Assembly (NCBI GenBank): GCA_964035575.1
Contig: OZ037869.1
Coordinates: 1,116,001-1,180,000, forward strand
Source of the DNA: Rhynchopus sp. YZ270_cl-10
Taxonomy: Eukaryota; Euglenozoa; Diplonemea; Diplonemida; Diplonemidae
Reading direction: 5' to 3'
DNA length: 64,000 nt
The position numbers were made by a program, and so were the translations under genes. Shown here piece after piece: positions 23,375 to 33,916 of the stretch. Positions within the stretch are counted from its first letter, which is position 1. Every line of letters begins with the position of its first letter. A model generated the notes under the pieces. It was given only the letters and a program-made list of their open reading frames with translations. It had not been told where the DNA came from and ran no database searches.

Positions 23375-23787
23375 ATGGTTGAACCACGAGAGTACCATGG
23401 GGAACTGGGTTGCTGACCGCACCATCCAGGCTGTACCTCAATTTTTTTTTGCCTGCGGCGCCATTTTTCCTTTTTTGCTCCGCAAAAAAGGATTCGATGT
23501 GTGACTCTGTGCTGTAAAAAGCTAGATTTTTACACTGTACCCTAATTTTTTTTTCGCCTGCGGCGCCATTTGTTTGATTTTTTTTTTTTGCTTCGCAAAA
23601 AAAAAAAATACAGTTCCCTATGTTCCCAATGTCCCTGGTCAGCAGTGCTGAAAAATTTTTGGGCACAAAAAACAGCTGACCCCCCTATTTGGAAATCTGA
23701 ATCCCTGGATAAGACACTGGCGCAGGGTGAAAAAAAAACCCCCGCAACAGAACTCAAAAAAAATCTGAAAACGTAGCGGAGGGGCTG
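23274..23787. mobile_element. hAT-type MITE with 8-bp target duplication
   Basis: The TIRs are CAGGGGCTCCGCTAC (23274) and the reverse complement of CAGCCCCTCCGCTAC (ending 23787). The 8-bp direct repeat AATTTATC lies at 23266-23273 and 23788-23795. CAG-starting TIRs plus 8-bp duplications fit the hAT superfamily. There is no transposase, so it is non-autonomous. The core (23380-23700), with two GCCTGCGGCGCCATTT blocks and a GGTCAGCAGTGCTGAAAA motif, also occurs in the elements at 39459-40035 and, in part and inverted, at 13411-13920. Confidence 0.9.
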
Positions 23788-24015
23788 AATTTATCAAAAA
23801 AAAAAAAAAAAACCTTGAAAAAGCGAAATTGCTGTGTGTCTTTTTTCCCCCTTTCTCTAGTCTTCAGGAGTGTTATGTCTAGTGTTTTAACCTCAGTGTG
23901 CCCCCCCTCCTTTTAACCCCCCATTTGCCAGCGGCAAATGTCACTGTGTTCCGCTTTATTTTATGCACCGACTTGTAGTCGATCCTTGACACTATATTCA
24001 GGGACACTTCAAAAA

Positions 24016-25103
24016 ATGAGTGCACAGGATGTTCTTACCGGTTTCCCCCGATTCTTAAGAGAAACATGGGGTAAGCTTTTAGACCTCCGTGTGGTGAGTG
24101 GTTTTTGCAATTTTTTGTTTTCAGTAGTTTTCCTTGCGTCCGCCGATTGTACTGAGTTTTGCAAGGCGGTTTTTTTTTCCAATTTTTCGTTGTTTAGGTA
24201 CACTGTTCACGAGAGGGCTTTGTATTTCACCCACCATTTTGCTAAACTGTGTAGGCACTGTGAGGTATTATTCCTCTCTGAATTTTTGTTTTTTTTCGTT
24301 TCGAGTCACAGCCAAAAAAATCACACCTTTCTGTTTTTCGCATCCCCAGGGGTTTAAAAATTGCAGAAGAAAACCATTTTTTTTTTTATATGTCCACAAC
24401 ACCTTTTAGCTGCCACCATCCCCAGCCTTTTTTTTTCTTCACGCATACCGTATATTCGAGACAGCCTTTCTCTCTACTATTTGGCAAAAGAAACGACTGT
24501 CTCTACTATTTAAAAAAAACACACAACAAGGACTGGTGAAAGCTGTCTATAAGGCAGCTAAACTAACTCAACAAATTATCAAATAAGGAAAAACACACAA
24601 CAACCAAAAAAAATGGTATGGGTATGGTGTAGTTCAGCTTAGGTGCCTTTTTTTCTCCTTCTCCCTCCCCCTTATGATCTCACAGTTTCTTCTGAATTTG
24701 GGGGGGTTTTTTTATACTTTTTTTGGTGAAGACAGCCCACCTAAATGTTGAACTGAATCAGGGAAACAGCACAACGACTGGGACCCGGTCGCGTCAACTA
24801 TCTACCCCTGTGGCAAGCTATAACAAACGCAAACACAAAATAGCAAAAACAAGGAGTGCAAGCTATAACAAAAAACATTTTCAAATACCCCTGTAGCAAA
24901 TGAAGGAGTTAGCCGCGATGTACTTTACATCCAGCTTAGCAGAGACGTTACAAAAGGGGGTGTTGGTCGATTTAGGGAGTGGAGTTGGTTTGATCACATG
25001 GCCCCTCCCTCTCAATATCTCACAAATACGAAAGAAGAGAAAAGTAGGCAGGGTTCGTATGGAGTTTTTAAAAGGGCCCAAAATCATTTTTGTGATAAGG
25101 TGA
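24016..25103 (+). CDS. possible small two-exon gene with an SAM-methyltransferase motif I (weak)
   Basis: A tentative model: exon 24016-24093 (26 codons, ending at a GTGAGT donor) joined to 24897-25103 (after CCTGTAG), phase 0, 94 residues. The second exon contains GVLVDLGSGVGLITW, which looks like the glycine-rich motif I of class I methyltransferases, preceded by a helix (KELAAMYFTSSLAETLQ). Later methyltransferase motifs are absent, so it would be a fragment, or more exons exist, or it is a relic. The inferred intron carries family D (24196) and family F (24531) repeats, as confident introns in this window do. A single short motif is thin evidence. Confidence 0.3.
24196..24230 (+). repeat. 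repeat family D, 3' half only
   Basis: AGGTACACTGTTCACGAGAG then GGCTTTGTATTTCA. The leading half of the unit is missing. Confidence 0.65.
24531..24583 (+). repeat. stem-loop repeat family F
   Basis: GGTGAAAGCTGTCTATAAGG then CAGCTAAACTAACTCAACAA and ATTATCAAA. Confidence 0.6.
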
Positions 25104-25129
25104 CTAAGCACTGTGAAGCTTAGGATCTT
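25097..25129 (+). repeat. stem-loop repeat family A
   Basis: AAGGTGACTAAGCACTGTGA then AGCTTAGGATCTTA. A family B copy follows 20 bp later. Confidence 0.65.
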
Positions 25130-25149
25130 ATAAAACCTCCCCTTTTTTT

Positions 25150-25181
25150 AGATGTGTGTGCACGAGAGGTGCATTCATCTT
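25150..25181 (+). repeat. stem-loop repeat family B (near consensus)
   Basis: AGATGTGTGTGCACGAGAGG then TGCATTCATCTT and TTCAAGTTTT. Arms TGCAC/GTGCA and AGATG/CATCT. Confidence 0.75.
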
Positions 25182-25519
25182 TTCAAGTTTTGGTTTTTTT
25201 TTTTTTTTTTTTTTTGGTTTTTTCCCCATGGATTTCTATCATCGTACTATCTTCTTTGTATCTCCTTTTTTCGAATGAAATCCAAATTTGTTTATTTTAT
25301 TTTATTTTTGCATGCAAAAGACAGTTTCCCTCCCCCCTTTGAGAAATAGCGAAAATTGTGCGCATTTTGTGTTTTTTTTGTGTACCCAGCAACACACTAC
25401 TCTCCAACAGAGAAACAAGATGCTGCACACACCGATTTCTCGACCACAAAAAAAAAGTAATCACCCCCTACAACACATACAAGGCCATCTCAGAATTGAG
25501 ATTTGCTTTTTTTTTTCTT

Positions 25520-25560
25520 GTGCCCTGCGTCCGCCGATGAACGGTGAGACGTTTTGCACT
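25520..25560 (+). repeat. stem-loop repeat family C
   Basis: GTGCCCTGCGTCCGCCGATG then AACGGTGAGACGTTTTGCAC and TCCCAACTTCTCTC. It combines the CGATGAACGG inner hairpin seen at 608. Confidence 0.6.
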
Positions 25561-26223
25561 CCCAACTTCTCTCTTCTTTCCTTCCTTTCAAAAAAAAAAC
25601 CCCTCCTTTTTTTGGGGCATTCTACCCCCCCTCCCCTGGCGCGTTTTGGCCCGATTTTATTCTGATTTTCCCAGGGAAAAAGCACGCTTTATTGGTGTTA
25701 CCGAACACCTGTCGAGGACATGTCAAGGACCTGTCAATATGGGCCCTTTCGGGAACACCATTTATTTTTTTTTCTCTTTTTTTTTTCTTGGGAGAAATCA
25801 ATGGGTTGTAAATGCTTATTGGTCTTTTCTTTTGTCAAAAAAAAAAAAAATGTCACATTTTTCTCCTCCCTCACCCTCCATACGACAACCCTGAAAAAAA
25901 AGCCAAAAATAATAATGACAACAACAACACCGGTCTTTTGCGGAAAGGTATAAAAAAAAATGACCTTTTTCCAATATATTCTGAATGGAAAATCCAACAA
26001 GAAATCCCCCTCACAGAAACCACCCCATATCAGTCCGGAAACGGGTTAATGAGAAGGGCAGAGTTTCGGGACTGTTGGACTCTTTTTAATTCTTTGGAAT
26101 TATGCAGGACCACTGTCCAGCGGGATTAATAGGGACTGCCGGGGTCGTGTCACACGATTAGTTGTCATTTTATTTGTTTGTAATTTTTGATGGGAAGCCT
26201 TGACTCCGCCGGATCAATTGGAC

Positions 26224-26280
26224 AGTGCAGACCTGCTTGCGTGGTAAGCTACACTATTCCAACTGAGTATCGAAAAAAAA
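26224..26280 (+). repeat. stem-loop repeat family F (diverged)
   Basis: AGTGCAGACCTGCTTGCGTG then GTAAGCTACACTATTCCAAC and GAGTATCG plus poly-A. Confidence 0.5.
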
Positions 26281-27132
26281 AGAAGAAGAAAAAAAACGGT
26301 CAGACAGTAGTTCCTAATGGATCACTCTGCCCACTCCAGGGATGGGCGTACTGTTCTGTACAGCGTCCTGACGCCTTTAATGGCTAATTGTTTTGTACAT
26401 AAACCTGTCTTTGTGCAGGTAATCTTTTATCAAACGACAAGAAAAAGAAAAGAACCAGATGTAGAACGGCCTTATAAATAGTGTGATGAGTTCCCATTTC
26501 CCGACAATATATTCATTGTTTTATTTGAGAGAAATGCTGTCTACTTTGCTGTATTCTCTTCCTTCGGAGGGGGAACGGAAAGTGGTCTTAAGCACACAGA
26601 CTAGTCAGGGGAACTGTTAAACTACTAATCATAATGACTTGTTGCTAACTCTACTAGTGATATGTCATGCGACTATTGTGTGGAACGACTATAATCGTAA
26701 AACACTAGTCATTTTGTATCAGTAGCGCTACTAGGAGTCCTTTCTGACTAGAGCTAGCAGAGGGGGGAGGGAATAAACACAACATAACCACATGTCTCAA
26801 CTCGAAATTCATGTGTACAACAAACAGAACCGGGGAAAAAAATACCCCCTTTGAGTGAAGAAGTCTTTTCCTTTTCGTGGTACAAAAAAAAGGGCTTTTG
26901 ACCAAACATTGAGTGCAGACCTTTGTTACCCCACAAAAAAAAGGTGGGTCTTAGGTGATCTTTTCGACACTTATAATAACCTCTCCCCATCCTCCCTCCT
27001 TTATTTTTTTTCTTTTCTCCCCCCTTCAAAAATTCCTTTTTATCTAAGGGTCCCCTCTTAGAAAGGAAGCACTCTTTCTCCCGACGGGATTCTCGTCTTT
27101 TTCCCCCCCTCTTTTTTTCCTTTGTGTTGTGC

Positions 27133-27182
27133 ATTCATCCGAGGCTGGCATCGTACGTCAACCGGAGGTGAGCTGCATTAAT
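27133..27182 (+). repeat. dispersed repeat family I (diverged)
   Basis: CATTCATCCGAGGCTGGCAT then CGTACGTC...GCTGCATTAATAAC. Related copies are at 34287-34345 and 58921-58970. Confidence 0.5.
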
Positions 27183-27306
27183 AACTTTTTTATTTTTTTC
27201 TGCCCCTGTTTTTTCTCCCCTTCTCCATCTTAGGTTCCCACAGGAATGTGTTCGAATCAATAAAAAATCCCCGAAAAAAAAAAATCTGTTCACACCCTTC
27301 TTTTTT

Positions 27307-27336
27307 AAGGTGACTAAACGAGGTTTAGTTCATCTT
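27307..27336 (+). repeat. stem-loop repeat family A (short)
   Basis: AAGGTGACTAAACGAGGTTT then AGTTCATCTT. Compact, with compensating change CTAAAC/GTTTAG: both arms changed together and pairing is kept. Confidence 0.7.
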
Positions 27337-27874
27337 ACCATTCTTTATTGTACCCATTCAAGACCAAAAAAAATCCTTTTTTTTTTTTAAATTATTTTTA
27401 GGTGGGGGAGGTGAGTATTGTGTGCAGGAGAGGAGGTAGGTGTTAGGTAGAAGAGGATGATCTGATCAAAACGAAGAAAAAAGAAAAATTAAAAATGACA
27501 AAAAAAAAATAGTGTCAAATGGCTTTGCTTGGCTGTCCAGAAAATTCTACTTTGGTGGAATGGGGTTGTCAACAAAAAAAAAAGGCTTCGACCAACATTG
27601 AGTAGAGACCCGAATTCTCCCACCTGGTGGGATTACTCGGCAATTAAATGTTGACACAAAAGACTCTTCGTTCCTTTTCTACCCAATCCAGACTACCCCC
27701 TTCCTCTTCTCTCACACAAAAAAAAAAATGTACAGCGTACAATGTATGCAACAGGTGGTGGCAAAACCGCTTTTGACTCTCCTTTTTATTCCCTCTTCCC
27801 CCTGGTTTTTTTTTTTCTCCCCTCCATTTCCTCAAAGCCTTTCGACATTATCTAGGATTTGACCCTCTTTTTGA

Positions 27875-27911
27875 AAGGTGACTAGGCATTTGAGAGGCTT
27901 AGGTTCATCTT
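27875..27911 (+). repeat. stem-loop repeat family A
   Basis: AAGGTGACTAGGCATTTGAG then AGGCTTAGGTTCATCTT. A family B copy follows at 27932, the same A-then-B order as at 25097. Confidence 0.65.
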
Positions 27912-27931
27912 TGCGAACTTTTGTTGTTGCT

Positions 27932-27976
27932 AAGATGTGTGTGTGTGTGTGTGTGCACGAGAGGTGCATTCATCTT
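27932..27976 (+). repeat. stem-loop repeat family B with expanded GT run
   Basis: AAGATGTGTGTGTGTGTGTG then TGCACGAGAGGTGCATTCAT and CTT. Confidence 0.7.
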
Positions 27977-29139
27977 ATAAGTTTTCTTTTGTTCGAAGGT
28001 ATTGGATTGGGTCTCAGTCACGCAGCGTGGTGGAAAAGTGCTTCATGTAAGGTCATGTGACCCTTGGATCACTTTTTTTTTATTCTTTTTCTTTTAGCAT
28101 GGATGTACAAAGTACTTACAAAAAAATGCTGGGATTTTTCGAGTACTTTTTCCATGCAAGTACTTTGGATATCCATGTTTTACACATTTTTTTTTTTTTT
28201 TTTAGTTTTGTTTTTCCTCTCTCTTTTGTACTTTCACACCTCCCCTCTTCCCTTTGACGAACCTCTCCTCATCCACCTTTTTTACTTCCAAAAGTTTTCA
28301 TTCTTTTTGGAACGAAAATTTGGACGAGGAGGGGGGTTTTTTTTTGTCACACACGTACACGGCTTCCCGCTTCCCGCTTCACATTTCCCACCCCACACAC
28401 GTACCCCCCCCACAAACACTCATATTATATTCAGTCACACGCCACATTTTGTATGCACTCGTCTTAAATCAACCCCAATTTTTATTATTATTTCACACTT
28501 TCCCGTCTTTTTTTTTTTTTTTTTGTCCCCTCCATCCTGGCTATCCCCTATTCAGGCTTTTGTGCCCATACGCGGTGCATTTGTTCTGTCAAAAAGTGTC
28601 ACTTGTCGTTCCCTCACCCCCCTTCTTGTAGTTGTTTGATGCGTTGACGCTTCCACACACACTAAAAATTACCTGTTGGTTGGTGGTGTTGCGGAGCACG
28701 GTTGGGTGAGTGAACGACGTGACACTTTCCGCTCACAAAGTAGTGTGCGTAAAAAAAAAAATCACTCCTTTCCTGGGAGGCACCTTCATTTTTTCAAAAA
28801 AAAATAATTTTTTTTTGTGCATCACAAAAGTGACTACAGCAGCGAAGAGGGCCTTTCCCAAAGGGGATAGAGGTTGAGAGACACCCAAAATGGGAGGCTC
28901 CCAGAACGCGTGCAGCACTATTTTTCACATTTTATTTCGCAAAAAAAAAAAAGAGGAAAAAAGTCAAGGTGTCCTGTGCCTGGTCTGTGTCAGGTCCAAA
29001 CAAAACAAAATAATAAAAAATAAAACACAAAAAAAAACAACCTGGTGCAGATCTCAAAGTATAAAAAAAAAAATTTCCCCTTTGCTGCTTGTTGGCAACA
29101 AAGGGCTTCCCATTCCCACACCCCACAAAAAAAAAATAT

Positions 29140-29192
29140 AGTGAGGGACTGTCTGAATTTGGCGGTTCCACTACACCAACAGATTATCAAAT
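29140..29192 (+). repeat. stem-loop repeat family F
   Basis: AGTGAGGGACTGTCTGAATT then TGGCGGTTCCACTACACCAA and CAGATTATCAAA. Confidence 0.55.
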
Positions 29193-29236
29193 AAATTATC
29201 TTCTTCCAAAGATGTGTGCCCAGGGGAGGCCTGCTT

Positions 29237-29380
29237 ATCAGATGACTAACTAAACCACGAAAATGGATGTAGAACTGCATGGTTGGGTGTCCCACCATGG
29301 TACAGCCGGTCATGTATATTAATTCCTTCTCGTGAACAGTGTACCCAAGGTACACTGTTCACGAGAGGGCTTTGTATTTT
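29237..29380 (+). repeat. family D repeat with head-to-head arm duplication
   Basis: A family D unit in which the terminal arm is present twice in opposite orientation: CTCGTGAACAGTGTACC (29329-29345), 3-bp spacer, GGTACACTGTTCACGAG (29349-29365), a perfect 17-bp inverted repeat. Confidence 0.8.
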
Positions 29381-29747
29381 CAACCCTGCTATCTTCCGAG
29401 CTGGGAGGGGGTGACGAAACACCTGAGGTTTAGAATGTATCTGACAATACCCCCTTCCCTTGGTTTCCTTACCACCACCTCCCACAATTATTCGCGCATT
29501 GCTACACAGCCACACACCTACAATTTTTTTTTTAATATAGTAGACACGGAAATAGTGTGCATGTAGAAAGGACAGCGGAACACACACTTTCGGTTCTTAT
29601 TAATTTCAAAAGAGGAGGAGGGTGGAAAACACATTTGCAACGTTTCAACGTATCGACCAAAAAAAAAAAAAGTGAAATGAGCGTGTAAGGAACTGTGTTT
29701 CTATTGTACAGTGACCAAGTCATGAGGCATGGCAACGTTTTTTGTTT

Positions 29748-29782
29748 AAGGTGATTAAGCACGAGAGGCTTAGGGTCATCTT
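29748..29782 (+). repeat. stem-loop repeat family A (near consensus)
   Basis: AAGGTGATTAAGCACGAGAG then GCTTAGGGTCATCTT and ATAAATTCTTTTTT. Confidence 0.75.
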
Positions 29783-30261
29783 ATAAATTCTTTTTTCGTC
29801 CTCTTTATACCCCCGCAATGATTTTGTGGGAAGTGATGTAAGTTGGCAGTGTCCTGTGAAACCCCATTTCATCTTTTCAAGCGTGTCTTCTTTGTGTCTC
29901 ACGACCAATATTTTTTTTTGGCAGTTTTTGTTTTGACACTATCAGGAGAAAATGGTTCTTTTTTTTTTGTTGTCAAATGGCATGCCTTGTAGCCATGAGG
30001 GGTTTTGTTAGTGTTTCTCGTGTGCAACTTTTGGTGGGGAAAAGTTGTTGTGTGTTGTGCTGGGTCCACGTCACGTTAACGATTCGAGAAATTGGGGAAA
30101 ATAATTATCAAAAAAAAAAAAAACAATAATTAAAAAAGCAAAGCAATGAAACCCCCTAGAGGTTATAGCACATTGCTTATTTTGTTGTGTCTTGCCTTCC
30201 CAAAAAAAACCCCTCCTCCCCAAACCCCCTTTTTTTTTCTTAAAAGCAATTCCCTAGCGGA

Positions 30262-30330
30262 GCTCTCCGTGGTTCAAAATGAATAACCCACAGAGTATCA
30301 GGTGTTTCCGTCCTCAGAGGCGTTTGCACT
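30262..30330 (+). repeat. composite stem-loop repeat (family C with leading hairpin, diverged)
   Basis: CTCTCCGTGGTTCAAAATGA...GAGTATCAGG then GTTTCCGTCCTCAGAGGCG and TTTGCAC. Confidence 0.5.
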
Positions 30331-30876
30331 CTCTTCAACTACCATGTTCTTACGTTTTTTTTTCTTCTTCCTCTTAAGACGATGTGGACCTGATGGATTA
30401 TCCCCACTCTTTTTTAAGTTCTTGGGAACATTTTTGTTGATCCCTATCCATATGCTACCAATTTATTGATTGCATATGTCGAAATACTTAAGTTCTTCTT
30501 TTTTCTTGCAAAAAAGGGATGCTTTTTTCTTCTTCCAATTTTTGCTTTTTTCTCTAACTCTAGTTATAAAACAGTCATCAGTCCTTTTAAAAAATAACGC
30601 TTTCTTTTTTTTAACCGTAGAAACCTAAGTCCGTATTAGGATCAATGAAACCAATCAGAGGTCTCTTTTTTTTCCTAAGAGTGAGTTATACCCCCCTTAG
30701 TGATGGCTGTATTGTGATAGTCGCTTATCAGAATACAATGATACATATCACAATACAGCTGTATTGTGTATTACTGTATTATGATAGAGTGATTATACAC
30801 AGTACAGCCACACTACTACCCTATGTGTTGCAGGCTTGCTTCAATAGCAGAATATAAAAAAAAAAAAACTTTTAAT

Positions 30877-30965
30877 GGATGTGGTTGGACTGCTTTTCGG
30901 GTCTACCCACGGATGCACCGGTCATTGTACCAAGATACACTAGTCGAGCGGGTATTTGCATTTTC
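30877..30965 (+). repeat. dispersed repeat family D (diverged)
   Basis: GGATGTGGTTGGACTGC...GTCTACCCACGGATGCACCG, then TACACTAGTCGAGCGGGTAT and TTGCATTTT. Confidence 0.5.
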
Positions 30966-31310
30966 ACACACCCATTTCTTTCTTAACAAGATTGCTGCCA
31001 ATAATTTATCTCTCTTTTCTCTCTTTTTCTGATCTTTTTTTTTGCCTCCCAAGAAAATGATTGATTTCTTCAAATGTGGAAGGCGCAATCAATAGGGGAG
31101 TGCACCAGTTATTACTAACAGAACGACATTGTGAAGTGATGTACTACTAATGACGGACCAGATGCTTCATCGTTGTGTCTCCACTTTACGGTTCTGCTTT
31201 AGCTACACCCCAACACCCCACCCCCCAATCAGCACCCTGTGTCCGCATTATCTTTTATTTGCAGGAGGAGACAACGCTGGTAGACTAATACCGTCTTTTC
31301 GGGAGTAGGA

Positions 31311-31450
31311 CATATCAGATGTAAAACCACAATTAAATGTAAACCACCATGGATGTAGGACCGCATGGGTTGGGGTCACCCCCCCCCGGTACACCCAGTC
31401 ATATCCCAAAGGTACACCGTCACGAGCGGGCTGTTGTATTTCAAGTCAAC
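31311..31450 (+). repeat. dispersed repeat family D
   Basis: CATATCAGATGTAAAACCAC, GGATGTAGGACCGCATGGGT, GGTACACCGTCACGAGCGGG, then TTGTATTTCAAGTC. It lies about 330 bp upstream of the zinc-finger gene. Confidence 0.7.
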
Positions 31451-31775
31451 TTTTCTTTTAAAAGGTTTTATTTTAATCATTTTTTTTTCTTTTGCGCTAC
31501 CCCACAATCCACTTTTCCCCTCTCTCCCTCCCCCCCCCCACTTACCACACCGTTTTTGCCCAGGGTAAAAAACCTTGTGGTTTTTAACAAAACGAAAAAC
31601 AGAAAAAACCCCCACACTTCCCCTCACGCGCTCCCCCCATAGTTAAACAGCGTAAAAAAAAAAAAAGTTCCTTCTTTTCATTTTAGTCTCTCCTCCTCTC
31701 TACCTCCTCTCCTCCTTCTCCTCCTCCCTCTCATCCAAAAAATCCAAAAAAAAATACAGAAAAGACACAAAAAAA

Positions 31776-32591
31776 ATGGCATCACCCCCATCACCTCGAG
31801 TATGGAAGACGTGCAATGAAGGAAGCAGTATCAGAAGAGGACCGAACGACGCTTCGGAGGAGGTGTTATCTTTGCCAGTTGGAACCCTCATTGTCGTGCA
31901 GGAATACGCAAAGAAAGGGGCAACCGAGGTCGCCATGTGGGGAAAGGCTGAGGCAGTTGGCGCAGATGGTTTTGTCTTTGTTCCAATCAACAAAGATTCA
32001 AAAGAGTTACCAATGGAATATGCAGGGGCTCCTCCAAAAGTGACGTGCCAGGTGTGTGGGACATCTGGAATGACGTGGTGTGATTGGGTGAAGCATAAAA
32101 AGGCGAAAAAGCATCGTTCAAAATTCGATAAAAATGCGTATTCGGTTGATGTGGTTGCGGATCTGAATAGTGCGAATAAGATGGTTGAGTTGGCAGCGTT
32201 GCATGATGATAAAACATTCGCCTCAGGGTTGGTTATCGAAGTGGTGGTACCGGATCAAGGTTTGATGGGACGATGGGATGGACCACCTCCGGTCGTAGAA
32301 AAGAAAGAGAAAAAAACTGATAAGAAGGAGAAAAAATCTAAAAAGAAGGGAGGAGGAGGAGGAGCGAAACCCGAAGCATCAAGCGAAGCTGAAGACTCTC
32401 CAGGTGAAAAGGACGCAAAGCCGGAGGAGCTGACGGAAGACCAAAAAGAATGGCTCAAAAAGGCGTCCCTCAGGAGACAGGAGCTGAAGGAGGAGAGCAA
32501 GCTGTACAATGACAGTGTGATCCCCGCTGTTGTGCTGGGTGGGCCAGAGACACGCTCGCCATTTGGTGCAGGGAGGGGAAAACGTTTGTAG
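31776..32591 (+). CDS. U1/matrin-type zinc-finger protein, 271 aa
   Basis: An intronless frame of 271 residues. Residues about 91-114 hold TCQVCGTSGM followed by TWCDWVKHKKAKKH, a C-x2-C-x12-H-x5-H finger of the U1C/matrin type used for RNA or protein binding. The N-terminal 70 residues could form a small beta domain (VLSLPVGTLIVVQEYAKKG resembles an SH3-like strand pattern, inferred only). A strongly basic tract of Lys and Gly (about 175-200) and an acidic Glu/Asp tract follow, and the C-terminus is SPFGAGRGKRL. Such charged tails are common in nuclear proteins. The start ATG follows a run of eight A. No orthologue is recognised. Confidence 0.75.
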   Translation: MASPPSPRVWKTCNEGSSIRRGPNDASEEVLSLPVGTLIVVQEYAKKGATEVAMWGKAEAVGADGFVFVPINKDSKELPMEYAGAPPKVTCQVCGTSGMTWCDWVKHKKAKKHRSKFDKNAYSVDVVADLNSANKMVELAALHDDKTFASGLVIEVVVPDQGLMGRWDGPPPVVEKKEKKTDKKEKKSKKKGGGGGAKPEASSEAEDSPGEKDAKPEELTEDQKEWLKKASLRRQELKEESKLYNDSVIPAVVLGGPETRSPFGAGRGKRL

Positions 32592-33007
32592 CTTTGATGG
32601 TAGCGCTTTCATCCGGGGCAAAAGACGAAACTCATGTTGGTTGTGATGCTTTTTGTTATGTTCTTCCGATACAACGCATTTCCAAGAATATGCTCGACAC
32701 ACCTTCTCACGTAGCGTATGATGCATGAGTACATATGGTAAATTCATCAAACCTTATGCAAAACAAATCATATGCATGTGGTGAAAAAAGTTGTGCCCGA
32801 TTGGATCCCCATACCACCGAGAAAAAAATCAAAAGATGTCTTTATATCTCCCGAAAACTATCGGGAGCCAGTTGTCACGTCATCAGAGGTTACAGTTTAT
32901 AGTAAAAAAAGGGTAGGGTACGAAAGACCTGGAGCGCATGTCGCTAATCTTTTAGGATGGCCAGAAAGTACATTTAAAAAAAAAAAAAATGCCTATCACG
33001 TAGAACC

Positions 33008-33051
33008 AGCGCCCCCTTCCGCGTCTGCAGGTATCCGTGAGGTGTTTGCAC
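33008..33051 (+). repeat. stem-loop repeat family C (diverged)
   Basis: AGCGCCCCCTTCCGCGTCTG then CAGGTATCCGTGAGGTGTTTGCACTTT, broken here into two parts by a GT-rich inner loop. Confidence 0.45.
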
Positions 33052-33783
33052 TTTTTTCAAATCCCCTTTTTTTTTTCTTCTTTTTTTCTGTGTCGCGACT
33101 GTGCGAAGGCTTTTGGTACTCCTATCTACTTTCTTCAAAGCTGTTGCAGGAGGGCGGGTGATTATGGGGGCGGGTTGGGGTGGTGTGAGTAAGGTATCTC
33201 TCAATACAACTGATCATTTGTTTTTCTTTTTTTTCTAATTTTTTTTTTTTTTTTTTTTTTGCTCGTGGTGTCTGCGTGTTATCAAGTTAGTCTTTTCCCC
33301 CGTCTCCCTCGTCCCCCTTTTTGTAAAAACCTTCTTCCGTTCCTATCAATTAAAAATCCATCAGTCAAACAAAAATGAAACTTAAACGGGGGTTGGTCAG
33401 ACCTGGGTGTTCTTTGATAAACCCTTCACCACTCCTACGCTCTTTGGATATGGTCTGTGCTGTTATGCAAAAATAAATGAAAGCATTTTTTTTTTTGTGT
33501 GTTGAAAAAAGGTAATTCCCTTTTTTGAGTGAGCCTATTGTGCACGATGCTCTACATTTTTTTTCTTTTTTATTTTTTATAAAAAGCGTCCGTGGGCAAT
33601 CCCTCGGAGAAACGTACAGGACCTCGCTAAGGTGGGCTGTAGTCGATGCAACAAAAAAGTGGGGAAAAAAAGCAAAAAAACGATACAAATTGTCTCATCT
33701 GCTCACCCTCTTCAGGGGTAGTGTTGTGTCGTTCTGCAAGCATCTCTACACCCTTCTTTGGAGAGTCCCCTTTTTTTTAAAAA

Positions 33784-33850
33784 AAGGTGACTAAGCACTA
33801 GTCCCTACTAATCTAATCAAGACTAAGCACGAGAGGCTTAGGTTCATCTT
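33784..33850 (+). repeat. two overlapping family A stem-loops
   Basis: AAGGTGACTAAGCACTAGTC ... ATCTAATCAAGACTAAGCAC then GAGAGGCTTAGGTTCATCTT. It has the same doubled layout as 17592-17675. Confidence 0.7.
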
Positions 33851-33856
33851 ATAACA

Positions 33857-33916
33857 CGGGTTGCCTACGATCGTGGTACGATCGTAAAATATCGTACTAC
33901 GATCGTAGGCAACCCG
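33857..33916. mobile_element. short palindromic insertion in a family A tail
   Basis: The CACGGGTTGCC...GGCAACCCGTG hairpin has arms of about 26 bp with one mismatch, and TTATAA on both sides. It sits exactly where other family A copies run CTTATAAACTTTTC, so it looks like a foldback element inserted into the repeat with a TTATAA duplication. Including the flanks, the stem is 32 bp (33851-33922). Confidence 0.7.

Larger units (their letters stand above)
25190..31310. other. 6-kb gene-poor region with dispersed repeats
   Basis: No supportable gene. It includes the repeats listed separately and a CATCCGAGGCTGGCATCGTA family I copy (27133-27182). The stretch 26450-26760 is less T-rich and rich in ACTAGT-like words, but has no open frame I trust. 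Confidence 0.5.

Noticed and set aside
32772-33161. A gene starting MHVVKKVVPDWIPIPP
   Set aside because: The coding-like part ends in a family C repeat and a T-run, and no partner exon is visible.
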